The notes beneath the pieces were generated by a model, which ran no database searches, was not told where the DNA came from, and was given only the letters and a program-made list of their open reading frames with translations. From an uncultured Pseudomonadota bacterium (GTDB lineage Bacteria; Pseudomonadota; Gammaproteobacteria; Steroidobacterales; Steroidobacteraceae), in assembly GCA_903927005.1 (NCBI GenBank), contig CAIYLH010000105.1, positions 92,822 to 156,821 on the forward strand: a stretch of DNA of 64,000 nucleotides, read 5' to 3'. The first letter of the stretch is position 1. Each line of letters starts with the position of its first letter. This document shows positions 38,112-46,564 of the stretch, in pieces. The translations under genes and the position numbers were made by a program.

Positions 38112-38618
38112 TTAACGCAGTCTGGACACCTTCGCGCCTCTGCCACTGGGCGTGCGCAACCAGAATGAGCCCAGAGCGGCAGCGGAGATGCGCACCGTAT
38201 CGCCCACGGTGAGCGCAAGACTCTCGTCGGTCGCGAGCTGCCGCCATACCTGCCCACTGTCTAAGGTCACTCGCAGATGACCGTCCGCGCCGAATCGAGC
38301 GTCAGTGACACGCCCTTCCATGGCGCCCGGTTCAACGCGCTTCACCGCAGGCTGCTGCGCCTCAATCCTCGCCGGTGACAGGCCAAATACAGCCGGCACG
38401 GCCGAGACGGTCGGTACGACCACCGCACGGGCAGCTTCACGGTCGAAACACGCGAGGCGTGCGCTGTCATCAGGTATGCCCCGGCAGTCGAGCAGCGCCG
38501 CCCATGAACGAGCCACCGCATCGGCAGCACGCACCTGCGTGGCTGAGCCAAGACCTATCAGTGCAAGCAGACACGGCAGAAGGAGCCCGGGCGTCATCCT
38601 GTCAATGTGCGGTGTCAT
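38112..38618 (-). CDS. Small exported protein, paralogue of the 24.2-kb gene
   Basis: 168 residues starting at ATG 38618 (GAAGG upstream), with a signal peptide (LLLPCLLALIGLGSATQVRA), then CRGIPDDSARLACFDREAA, FGLSPARIEAQQP, KRVEPGAMEGRV and a beta-rich end LGSFWLRTPSGRGAKVSRLR. The order and spacing match the 163-aa protein at 24163-24654. The two copies bracket the receptor/sulfotransferase island. Function unknown. The track's 38849 start adds about 77 implausible residues. Confidence 0.75.
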   Translation of the reverse strand: MTPHIDRMTPGLLLPCLLALIGLGSATQVRAADAVARSWAALLDCRGIPDDSARLACFDREAARAVVVPTVSAVPAVFGLSPARIEAQQPAVKRVEPGAMEGRVTDARFGADGHLRVTLDSGQVWRQLATDESLALTVGDTVRISAAALGSFWLRTPSGRGAKVSRLR

Positions 38619-38930
38619 CATTGCCTTCTCCATAGCGGCAGCGGAAAACCCGAACAGATCGGGGCAGCAACGACAGACTACTCGCGGACGGACGCGATCG
38701 CATCGCCCGCCCCAAGCAGCAACGACTCGCAACACGCAGTGAAAGTTCCGTTTCATCGCGTTTAAAGCGGCTCGCAACAGACCGATATAGTGCGCACAAG
38801 CTAGCTGTAGAGCCGCACTCGGAGGTGACCTACCGGTCACTTCGGCCATGGCGAGCCATAGCGCGTGGTGTCGCGATCGCGGTCTACGCCCGCATCACCG
38901 CCTGCTCGTTCATCCGGTTACTATCCGCGG
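38619..38930. other. Divergent intergenic region with a palindrome
   Basis: No gene is supported in these 312 bases between the small exported gene (-) and the MDR oxidoreductase (+). It contains GTGACC-tacc-GGTCAC (38825-38840), a possible operator. Confidence 0.35.
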
Positions 38931-39986
38931 ATGAACACCGCACGCACCGTCTGGCGCATTTCACGCGCCGGCTCGCTGGATCGACTACAGCTGGCGGAAG
39001 AGGCACTGCCGCCGCCGGGACCGGGCGAGGTGCAACTTGGCGTGCGCGCCGTTGGCCTTAACTTCGCCGATATCTTCGCCTGCCTTGGCCTGTACTCGGC
39101 CACTCCGGCGGGCAGCTTCATTCCCGGCTTAGAGGCCGCCGGCGTCGTCACCGCGGTCGGCGCGCCGTTGCCGGGCCACCCTGCCTACGAATGCGGCGAG
39201 CGAGTGCTGGCGCTGACGCGTTTCGGCGGCTATGCGACCGCGCTCAACGTCGATACCCGCTACCTCGCGCCGATCCCCGCCGACTGGTCATTTGAGGCCG
39301 CCGCAGCGTACCCGGTGCAGGCACTGACTGCGTGGTATGGCCTGCTGCGGCTTGGTGCCGCCCGTAGTGGCAGCGTCGTGCTGGTGCAGTCAGCCGCCGG
39401 CGGCGTCGGCCTGCAGGCACTGGCCATACTCGAACGGCTAGGCGCCCATGCGATTGCGGTGGTGGGGAGCGAGGCGAAAGTTCGCTTCCTGCGTGAGCGC
39501 ACGCACTTGCCGGACGGCTGTCTTGTGGTGCGTGGCGGCGACGGCTACGCCGCGCGCTTGGACGCCGCGCTCGCAGCGTCCGGCGCGAAGGGTTTTGACC
39601 TCGTTTTCGATGCCGTCCTCGGCGATGGCTTCCGGCCTGCGTTCGAGCGACTCGCGCCCGAGGGACGCTACGTCCTGTTCGGAGCGGCCGACTTCATGTC
39701 CAAGGGCGCACGCCGCGGCTGGCTGCGACTAGCCTGGCGATGGCTACGCCGACCGCGACTGGACCCTTTGGCGATGATCTCGTCGAACCGCGGCTTCATG
39801 GGATTCAACCTGATCTGGCTGTGGGAAGCCGTCGAACGCGTCCCCGAGGCCTACGCGGCACTCGCCGCGCTGGACCTGCCGGCGCCGCACGTGGGCAACC
39901 GTTACGCCTTCGCCGACGCGCGTCGTGCACTGGACGACCTGCAGGCCGGCCAGACGGTAGGCAAGTCGGTCCTATACGTCGACTGA
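38931..39986 (+). CDS. MDR-superfamily zinc-type alcohol dehydrogenase/quinone oxidoreductase
   Basis: 351 residues. The GroES-like N-terminal part has AVGLNFADIFACLGLY, and the Rossmann part has VLVQSAAGGVGLQALAILERLG (NADPH loop) and GFDLVFDAVLGDGFRPAF. It lacks the structural-zinc cysteine set and fits the QOR/VAT-1-like branch, which reduces quinones or enones with NADPH. The track's 22 extra N-terminal residues are dropped in favour of ATG 38931 (MNTARTVWRIS). No clear link to the neighbouring metallophore operon. Confidence 0.85.
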   Translation: MNTARTVWRISRAGSLDRLQLAEEALPPPGPGEVQLGVRAVGLNFADIFACLGLYSATPAGSFIPGLEAAGVVTAVGAPLPGHPAYECGERVLALTRFGGYATALNVDTRYLAPIPADWSFEAAAAYPVQALTAWYGLLRLGAARSGSVVLVQSAAGGVGLQALAILERLGAHAIAVVGSEAKVRFLRERTHLPDGCLVVRGGDGYAARLDAALAASGAKGFDLVFDAVLGDGFRPAFERLAPEGRYVLFGAADFMSKGARRGWLRLAWRWLRRPRLDPLAMISSNRGFMGFNLIWLWEAVERVPEAYAALAALDLPAPHVGNRYAFADARRALDDLQAGQTVGKSVLYVD

Positions 39987-40138
39987 GCGCACAGGTTAGC
40001 GCCAGCACGGTGAACGCCCCGGGCCACCTTTAAGGACGAGGGGCTTGCACTAGGAGATGGCGCCAGTGCAACCTCCCGCTCCGACCCCACGACTTTCTGG
40101 CCGCTGACGCCCCGATTCGGGCGATTTGCCGACCTAGA

Positions 40139-40165
40139 GACCGGCGGGTGAGCCGCCCACCGGTC
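40139..40165 (+). promoter_or_regulatory. Hairpin upstream of the bufferin precursor gene
   Basis: GACCGG-c-GGG and CCC-a-CCGGTC form a stable stem about 40 bases before the precursor ATG. It may be the MDR gene terminator or a leader element; no T-run follows. Confidence 0.35.
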
Positions 40166-40203
40166 CTGTGCCACACACCCTATCCACCACAAGGTATCGC
40201 TAT

Positions 40204-40452
40204 ATGAAGATCACCCTGAGCGGCGCTGCCGTTGCCACCGCCGCCGCCCTGCTGTTCGCCACCGTCGCCGCTCCCGCCGCGCAGGCCGAGGAAGCGAAGA
40301 TCAAGTGCGAAGGCGTGAACTCCTGCAAAGGCACCTCCGCCTGCGCGACCGCGCGCAGTTCCTGCGAGGGCCAGAACAAGTGCAAGGGTGAAGGTTTCCT
40401 GCTGCTGCCGAAGGCGGCCTGCGACGCGGCGAAGGCCAAGCTCGCCAAGTGA
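40204..40452 (+). CDS. bufA2: Bufferin-type (BufA2-like) RiPP metallophore precursor
   Basis: 82 residues: a signal peptide (AVATAAALLFATVAAPAAQA), then a six-cysteine region with repeated units KCEGVNSCKG, SSCEGQ and NKCKGEG (cysteines about 35, 41, 47, 54, 60, 73). Family knowledge: bufferins/HvfA-like precursors are exported peptides whose cysteines are converted to copper-binding heterocycles by a DUF692 enzyme with a DUF2063 partner; both follow here. ATG 40204 is used instead of 40168. The substrate metal is not shown by sequence. Confidence 0.85.
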   Translation: MKITLSGAAVATAAALLFATVAAPAAQAEEAKIKCEGVNSCKGTSACATARSSCEGQNKCKGEGFLLLPKAACDAAKAKLAK

Positions 40453-40458
40453 TGAGCC

Positions 40459-40486
40459 GGGGACGCGGCGGCGGCGCCGCGTCCCC
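40459..40486 (+). promoter_or_regulatory. Strong hairpin between bufA and bufB
   Basis: GGGGACGCGGC/GCCGCGTCCCC, an 11-bp stem with a 6-base loop, directly after the precursor stop and just before bufB. There is no T-run. It could protect or attenuate the transcript so that precursor exceeds enzyme. Confidence 0.55.
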
Positions 40487-40503
40487 CTCCTAGATACTCC
40501 CCG

Positions 40504-41349
40504 ATGCCTGCCGCCACGCCCGCCCGCCCGCTCGGCTTCGGCCTGGGCCTGCGTCCGGCGCACTACACCCAGATCCTTGACGGCAAGCCCGCCGTCGACT
40601 GGTTTGAGGTCATCACCGAAAACTACCTCGTCGGCGGCGGTCGTCCGCTGCACTTCCTCGACGCGATCCGCGCCCGCTATCCGATAGTCATGCATGGCGT
40701 GTCGCTGTCGATAGGCAGCACTGCGCCGCTCGACCTCCACTATCTGGATGGCGTACGCGCACTGGCCGCCCGCTGCCAGCCCGCCTGGATCTCGGATCAC
40801 CTGTGCTGGACCGGCACCGGCGCGCACAACCTGCACGACCTGCTGCCACTGCCGTACACCGAAGAAGCTCTGGCGCACGTCGCGCCGCGCATCGAGAAAG
40901 TGCAGGAACGACTCGGGCAACAGCTCGTGCTCGAAAACGTTTCCAGCTACATCAGCTACGCCAGCTCCGCGATGACGGAGTGGGAGTTCCTGAGCGAGCT
41001 TGTGCGTCGCACCGGCTGCGACCTGCTGCTCGACGTCAACAATGTCTACGTCAGCAGCCGCAACCATGGCTTTGACGCACGCGCGTTCATCGACGGCGTC
41101 CCCACGCGCGCGGTGCGCCAGTTCCACCTCGCCGGCCACCTCGACCTCGGCACCCATGTCATCGATACCCACGACGCGCCGGTGTGCGAGGCGGTGTGGG
41201 ACCTGTATGCGTACGCCGTCGAGCGCCTCGGCCCGGTCAGCACGCTGCTTGAACGTGACGACCAGATTCCGCCGCTCACCGAGCTCATCACGGAGCTCGA
41301 TCGCGCGCGTGCGATTTCCCATGCGGCGTTGCAGCAGGTGGCAAAATGA
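40504..41349 (+). CDS. bufB: DUF692 multinuclear iron enzyme BufB (MbnB-like)
   Basis: A 281-residue TIM-barrel enzyme. Metal-ligand regions of the family are present: VMHGVSLSIG, WISDHLCWTG, LVLENVSSYISY, LLLDVNNVYVSSRN, RQFHLAGH and IDTHDAPV. Family knowledge: MbnB/BufB/HvfB use an iron cluster to convert precursor cysteines to oxazolone-thioamide or thiooxazole groups. It follows the precursor after the hairpin and overlaps bufC (ATGA). Cytoplasmic; acts on the precursor before export. Confidence 0.95.
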   Translation: MPAATPARPLGFGLGLRPAHYTQILDGKPAVDWFEVITENYLVGGGRPLHFLDAIRARYPIVMHGVSLSIGSTAPLDLHYLDGVRALAARCQPAWISDHLCWTGTGAHNLHDLLPLPYTEEALAHVAPRIEKVQERLGQQLVLENVSSYISYASSAMTEWEFLSELVRRTGCDLLLDVNNVYVSSRNHGFDARAFIDGVPTRAVRQFHLAGHLDLGTHVIDTHDAPVCEAVWDLYAYAVERLGPVSTLLERDDQIPPLTELITELDRARAISHAALQQVAK

Positions 41350-42134
41350 AGCTCACCGATCTGCAGCTGCTCGCCCAGAGTCACCTGCTGGAGGGCGGCG
41401 ACATGCCGCCGGCGCTGCAGGACGCGATCGCCGCTCCCGCGAGCGAACGCTGGACGATCTACGTCGAGGCGTACCGGCTGCGGCTCACCGCAGCGCTCTG
41501 TACGCAGTACCCGACGCTGACTGCACGCTGCGGACGAGCGGTGTTCGGCGAGCTCGCCTGGCGGTTCATCCGCGCACACCCTTCGACCTACCGCTCGATC
41601 CGCGACTACGGCCGCGAGCTGGCCGACCTCGCACACGGCGACGGGGCGACGCCGGAGCTACGCCTGCACGGTGAATTGGCCCGTTTCGAATGGTTGCTGG
41701 CCGCGGCGTTCGATGCACCGAACGTGACCGCCTGTACCGTCACGGCCCTCGCCGAGCTCGCCCCCGACGCCTGGCCAACGCTGCGCTTCGCCGCGGTGCC
41801 CAGCCTGCAACGCCTGCGCACGACGACCAACGCCGTCGCGGTATGGCGCGCGCTGCGGCGCGCGCTCGAAGAAGACCCCGCCTGCGGGCCGCTCGCGGAA
41901 CCTGTTGCGACCGACATCGCGCCCGTGGACTGGCTGATCGTGCGACCGCAGCTGGAGACCGAATTTCGCTCGCTGCCGGCCAACGAAGCCGCCGCGCTGG
42001 ACCTGGCGCTGGCCGGCGTGCCGTTCGCGGCGCTGTGCGAGACGCTCACCGCCACCTACGGCGATGCAGCGGCCCTGCAAGCGGCCACCTGGCTCAAGGG
42101 CTGGCTCACCGAGGGACTGCTGCTGCGGGTATGA
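41346..42134 (+). CDS. bufC: DUF2063 partner protein BufC (HvfC/MbnC-like)
   Basis: 262 residues with the DUF2063 N-terminal domain (WTIYVEAYRLRLTAALCTQYPTL, then AWRFIRAHPSTYRSIRDYG). In bufferin systems this protein forms a complex with the DUF692 enzyme and recognises the precursor. It is translationally coupled to bufB. No DoxX-type membrane gene (BufD/HvfD), often fourth in such operons, follows; instead a secreted M3 peptidase starts 37 bases later. Confidence 0.93.
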   Translation: MKLTDLQLLAQSHLLEGGDMPPALQDAIAAPASERWTIYVEAYRLRLTAALCTQYPTLTARCGRAVFGELAWRFIRAHPSTYRSIRDYGRELADLAHGDGATPELRLHGELARFEWLLAAAFDAPNVTACTVTALAELAPDAWPTLRFAAVPSLQRLRTTTNAVAVWRALRRALEEDPACGPLAEPVATDIAPVDWLIVRPQLETEFRSLPANEAAALDLALAGVPFAALCETLTATYGDAAALQAATWLKGWLTEGLLLRV

Positions 42135-42171
42135 TCCGAGGCCGTCCAAGCGCCTCCAGAGTGCCCCCATC

Positions 42172-44337
42172 ATGACGGCCCGCCTCCTGCCACTACTGCT
42201 TTGCCTGACCATGACACTCACACCCACTCTGCTGCCGACCTCTGCTCTGGCCGCTGCTGCGCCAGCCAGCCCCCTGCTGGCGGCGTGGACAGGTCCTTAC
42301 GGCGGCGTGCCGCCGTTCGACAAGGTCAGGGTGGAAGACTTCAAGCCGGCATTGCTCGCCGGCATGCAGGCGGAACTGGCCGAGATCGACAGCATCGCGG
42401 CCAATCCCGCCGCGCCGACCTTCGATAACACCATCGCCGCGATGGAGCGCTCCGGTCGGTCGCTACGGCGTGCCTCGACGATCTTCCACGTCTACGCCTC
42501 AACGCTGAACGACACCGCCGTGCAGGCCGTCGAGAGCGACGTGGCTCCGCTGCTCGCCGCCCATTCGGACCGGATCGTCCAGAACGAACGCCTCTACCGT
42601 CGCATCGATGCCGTCTACGCGGCCCGCGAGCACGCGGGACTGACGAGCGAGCAGCAGCGACTGGTGTGGGTGCTGCACACCGACTTCGTGCGCGCCGGCG
42701 CGAGCCTGGACGCCACGGCGAAAACGCGCATGGCGGCGATCAACCAGGAGCTGGCGGGGCTGTACACACAGTTCTCGCAGGCGCTGCTCGCGGACGAGAA
42801 CGAGCGCTGGCTGGTCCTCGACGACGAACGTGACTTCGACGGCCTGCCAGCGTCCATGCGCGCAGCGATGACCGCCGCCGCCACGTCACGCGGCATCAAG
42901 GCGAAGGCAGCGGTACTCAACACCCGCTCGGCGGTCGAGCCGTTCCTCGAATACTCGACCCGCCGCGACCTGCGCGAGAAGGTCTGGCGCACGTTCATCA
43001 GCCGCGGTGACAACGGCGACGCGCATGACACCAATGCCGCGATCACCCGCATCCTGCGCCTGCGCGCCGAACGCGCGAAGCTGCTGGGCTATCCGACGCA
43101 CGCTCATTGGCGGCTCGAGGACTCCATGGCGAAGACACCGGAGCGCGCCGTCGCGCTGATGGAGGCGGTCTGGCCCGCCGCCGTAGCGCGCGTGCACGAG
43201 GAAGTCGCCGACATGCAGGCGGTTGCTGACCGCGAAGCTGCGGCCGCCGGATCGCCGAAGATCGTCATCGAGCCGTGGGACTACCGCTACTACGCCGAGA
43301 AGGTCCGTCACGAGAAGTACGACCTCGATGCCAACGCGGTCAAGCCCTACCTGCAGTTGGAGAAGCTGCGCGAGGGCATGTTCTGGGTCGCAGGCCAACT
43401 ACTCGGCCTGCAGTTCACGCCGGTGCCGAAAGGCACCGTGCCCGTGGCACAGGCCGACATCCGCGTGTTCGAGGTCAAGGACGCGCAGGGCAAATACGTG
43501 GGCCTGTGGTATCTCGATCCCTACGCGCGCGCCAGCAAGCAATCCGGCGCGTGGATGAGCGAGTACCGCACGCAGGAACGCTTCGACAAACCCGTCACCA
43601 CAATCGTCTCCAACAATTCCAACTTCGTGCAGGGCGCACCGGGTGAACCGATCCTGATCAGCTGGGAAGACGCGACCACGCTGTTTCATGAGTTTGGCCA
43701 CGCCCTGCACGGCCTGAGCTCCAGCGTCAGCTACCCGATGCTCGCCGGCACCAACGTCGCGCGCGACTACGTCGAGTTCCCCTCGCAGCTGATGGAGCAT
43801 TGGCTGTCGACGCCGGAGGTACTGCAGCGCTTCGCGGTGCACTACCAGACCGGCAAGCCGATCCCGGCCGAGCTGGTCGCCAAGATCCACCGCAGCGAAA
43901 CCTTCAACCAGGGCTTCAAGACGATCGAGTATCTCGCCAGCGCGATCGTCGACATGAAGCTGCATCTGGCTGGCGATACGCCGATCGACCCGCGCGCCTT
44001 CGAACGCGAGACGCTGGCGGCGCTGGGCATGCCCCGCGAGGTGGTCATGCGTCACCGCACGCCGCAGTTCGGCCATGTGTTCTCCGGCGACGGCTACTCG
44101 GCCGGCTACTACAGCTACATGTGGTCCGACACGCTGTCGGCCGACGCTTGGGAGGCCTTCACCGAGGCCAGCGGCCCTTACGACAGGGCAGTCGCCAAGC
44201 GCCTGCACGACGATGTCTTTGCGGTCGGCAACACGATCGATCCGGCCGATGGCTATCGCGCCTTCCGCGGCCACGATCCGGGCATCGCGGCGCTGATGCG
44301 CCGTCGCGGCTTCCCGGTTCCGGCCGGGACACACTAG
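42172..44337 (+). CDS. M3-family peptidyl-dipeptidase (Dcp/oligopeptidase type), exported
   Basis: 721 residues with a signal peptide (LLPLLLCLTMTLTPTLLPTS) and the zinc motif HEFGH in DATTLFHEFGHALHGLSSS, plus the downstream Glu in DYVEFPSQLMEHWL and the region GHVFSGDGYSAGYYSYMWSD. It cleaves short peptides; the signal peptide puts it in the periplasm, as with Dcp-like enzymes in related bacteria. ATG 42172 is chosen over 42064, which lies in bufC. Its position after bufC could be chance or a role in removing the bufferin leader or degrading peptide. Confidence 0.92.
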   Translation: MTARLLPLLLCLTMTLTPTLLPTSALAAAAPASPLLAAWTGPYGGVPPFDKVRVEDFKPALLAGMQAELAEIDSIAANPAAPTFDNTIAAMERSGRSLRRASTIFHVYASTLNDTAVQAVESDVAPLLAAHSDRIVQNERLYRRIDAVYAAREHAGLTSEQQRLVWVLHTDFVRAGASLDATAKTRMAAINQELAGLYTQFSQALLADENERWLVLDDERDFDGLPASMRAAMTAAATSRGIKAKAAVLNTRSAVEPFLEYSTRRDLREKVWRTFISRGDNGDAHDTNAAITRILRLRAERAKLLGYPTHAHWRLEDSMAKTPERAVALMEAVWPAAVARVHEEVADMQAVADREAAAAGSPKIVIEPWDYRYYAEKVRHEKYDLDANAVKPYLQLEKLREGMFWVAGQLLGLQFTPVPKGTVPVAQADIRVFEVKDAQGKYVGLWYLDPYARASKQSGAWMSEYRTQERFDKPVTTIVSNNSNFVQGAPGEPILISWEDATTLFHEFGHALHGLSSSVSYPMLAGTNVARDYVEFPSQLMEHWLSTPEVLQRFAVHYQTGKPIPAELVAKIHRSETFNQGFKTIEYLASAIVDMKLHLAGDTPIDPRAFERETLAALGMPREVVMRHRTPQFGHVFSGDGYSAGYYSYMWSDTLSADAWEAFTEASGPYDRAVAKRLHDDVFAVGNTIDPADGYRAFRGHDPGIAALMRRRGFPVPAGTH

Positions 44338-44345
44338 AGGCCGCC

Positions 44346-45680
44346 ATGCGCATTGGCGTCGTCGGTGCCGGGATCAGTGGGCTGGCCACGGCATTCTGGC
44401 TGCAGCGGCATCGTCCCGACTGGCACCTGACCGTGTGGGAGTCGGCGCCGAACGCCGGCGGCACGCTGCATACCGAAATCGTCGACGGGTTTCACTTCGA
44501 GGCGGGCTGCAACGGCTTCCTGACCAACAAGCCGGCGACGCTGGAACTCGTGCACGCGAGCGGTGCCGAGCACCTGCTGCTGGAAAGCTCGGCCAGCGCG
44601 CGCAAGCGATTCCTCTACAACGGCGGCCTGCATCGACTACCCGAGTCGCCGCCGGCGTTCCTCGCCTCGAAGCTGCTTTCGCCGCTCGCAAAACTGCGCG
44701 TGGCGGCCGAGATACTCATCCCCGCACGGCGCGACGGGGTCGACGAAACCCTACAGGCCTTCGGCTACCGCCGCCTCGGCCGCGCATTCACCGACACCTT
44801 CCTCAACGCGATGACGGCCGGCATTTACGGCTCAACGCCCGAGAAGCTATCGGTGGCGGCCGCGTTCCCACTGGTCGCGGCGCTGGAGCGCGAGCACGGC
44901 GGCCTGTTCCGCGGCATGCTCGCCAAGCGCCGCGGCGACGCCGGCCCAGGCGGCGTACTGACCAGTTTCCACTCCGGCGTGTCGACGTTCATCGAGCACC
45001 TGCAGCGCAGCGTGCGCGCCGACTGGCGCCTAGCCACACCGGTCAGCGCGATCGAACGCGCAGGCGCAGGCTTTCTGGTCTGCGACGCGAACGGCCGTAC
45101 CGAGCTCGACCAGATCGTGGTCTGCACGCCTGCCCACGCCGCCACGCGCCTGCTGGCACCGCTGGACGCGAGCCTGTCGGCGCTGCTCGGGCGCATCGAG
45201 TACTCGCCGATCGCGGTCGTCGGCCTCGGCTACCACGCGCTCAGCCATCCGCTTGATGGCTTCGGTGTGCTCAGCACCTCCGGTTCGAAGCTGCCGGTGC
45301 TGGGCATCCTGTGGGACAGCAGCGTGTTCCCGGACCGCGCGCCGGCCGGCGCCAAGATCCTGCGCGTGATGATCGGCGGCCAACGCGAGCCGGCCTCCGT
45401 GCAACTCGACGACAAGGCACTGGTGGAACTGGCGCGCGCCGGGATTCGTCAGGCGATGGGCGTGGACGCCACGCCCGACGTGCGTTTCGTGAAGCGCTGG
45501 GAACGCGGCATCCCGAACTACGGCCCCGGCCACCTCGAGCGCGTTGCCGCGATCGACGCTGCGGTCGCGGCACTGCCAGGTCTGCACCTGAACAACAACG
45601 CCTACCACGGCGTCGCGATGAACGACTGCTGCGCGCAGAGCGCGCAGCTCGCACAGCGAATAACAGCGGCCTACAGCTAG
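44346..45680 (+). CDS. hemG: Protoporphyrinogen oxidase (HemY/HemG, FAD-dependent)
   Basis: 444 residues. The N-terminal FAD motif MRIGVVGAGISGLATAFWLQ and the GFLTN region (FEAGCNGFLTNKPATLE) start an amine-oxidase fold, ending with GLHLNNNAYHGVAMNDC near the FAD site. The oxygen-dependent enzyme converts protoporphyrinogen IX to protoporphyrin IX in heme synthesis. The 626-aa track ORF includes 182 spurious residues out of frame with the M3 peptidase. It begins 8 bases after that gene and overlaps the next gene tail-to-tail by 4 bases. Confidence 0.85.
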   Translation: MRIGVVGAGISGLATAFWLQRHRPDWHLTVWESAPNAGGTLHTEIVDGFHFEAGCNGFLTNKPATLELVHASGAEHLLLESSASARKRFLYNGGLHRLPESPPAFLASKLLSPLAKLRVAAEILIPARRDGVDETLQAFGYRRLGRAFTDTFLNAMTAGIYGSTPEKLSVAAAFPLVAALEREHGGLFRGMLAKRRGDAGPGGVLTSFHSGVSTFIEHLQRSVRADWRLATPVSAIERAGAGFLVCDANGRTELDQIVVCTPAHAATRLLAPLDASLSALLGRIEYSPIAVVGLGYHALSHPLDGFGVLSTSGSKLPVLGILWDSSVFPDRAPAGAKILRVMIGGQREPASVQLDDKALVELARAGIRQAMGVDATPDVRFVKRWERGIPNYGPGHLERVAAIDAAVAALPGLHLNNNAYHGVAMNDCCAQSAQLAQRITAAYS

Positions 45681-46510
45681 AGCCGGGCTTCCAGCCACGC
45701 CTGCAGGTCAGCCTGCACACGCGCCCGCTCCGGCTCGTTGAACACCTCGTGGTACAGCCCTTCGTAGCGCTGCACGCTGAAGTCGGCCGAACCGAAGGTC
45801 CGCCAGACGGACTCCGCCTGAGCGATCGGCACCAGCCGGTCCGCCGTGCCGTGCAACACCAGTGTAGGCACGCGTAGCGCCGCGGCCCGCGCTGTGAAAC
45901 CCCGCATCGCCTGCAGCAACTCCACCGCCGTACGCGCTGGAATCGAGCCACGGTAGACGAGCGGGTCCCGCTCATAATCGCTCACGACCAGAGGGTCGCG
46001 ACTGATCGCATCGGCCGGCAGACGCAGCACCCCTATGGAAGGCGCAACGCGCGACAACAGGCGGGCGATAGCGACCTGCAGGGCGGGCACGGCCGGATCC
46101 GCGCCCAGCGCGGGTGCCGACAGCACCAGCCCCGCCAGTGACACTGGCTGGCTCAGCGCCGTCTCCAACGCGATTGCTCCGCCCATGCTGTGCCCAAGCA
46201 GAAACAGCGGCAGCCCCGGATGCGCGCCGCGGGCCACTTCAAGGCGTGTTTGGACATCCTCCACCAGCCAGCGAAAACGGCCGATCATGGCGCGCGGGCC
46301 AGGCGAGCGACCATGACCGCGATGATCCATCGCGTAGACCGCCAGGCCCCGGCCAGTCAGTCGCTCGACCAGTTCGCCGTAACGGCCACAGTGTTCAGCC
46401 AGTCCGTGCACGAGCACGACCACGCCACGCGGCGCCTGCTCAGGCAGCCAGCTCTGCACGTAAATTTCGCCGCCGCCGGCGCTCGCTTGCAGGCCACTTT
46501 GGATCCGCAT
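45677..46510 (-). CDS. Alpha/beta hydrolase, monoglyceride-lipase-like
   Basis: 277 residues with VVVLVHGLAEHCGRYGELVERL, AMDHRGHGRSPGPRA, nucleophile GHSMGG, an Asp in VLHGTADRLVPIAQAE and His in YEGLYHEVFNEPER. This is the serine aminopeptidase S33/hydrolase-4 group that includes monoacylglycerol lipases and lysophospholipases. No signal peptide. It is the last gene of a leftward run with recQ. Substrate not determined. Confidence 0.88.
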   Translation of the reverse strand: MRIQSGLQASAGGGEIYVQSWLPEQAPRGVVVLVHGLAEHCGRYGELVERLTGRGLAVYAMDHRGHGRSPGPRAMIGRFRWLVEDVQTRLEVARGAHPGLPLFLLGHSMGGAIALETALSQPVSLAGLVLSAPALGADPAVPALQVAIARLLSRVAPSIGVLRLPADAISRDPLVVSDYERDPLVYRGSIPARTAVELLQAMRGFTARAAALRVPTLVLHGTADRLVPIAQAESVWRTFGSADFSVQRYEGLYHEVFNEPERARVQADLQAWLEARL

Positions 46511-46564
46511 GGCATTCTCCCGAGTCGCTCGAGCTTGCGATGCTGCGCCGCTCTTGAGACGGTC

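Noticed and set aside
43800-44345. N-terminal extension of HemG
   Set aside because: It is the M3 peptidase gene in another frame; the FAD motif MRIGVVGAG starts at 44346.
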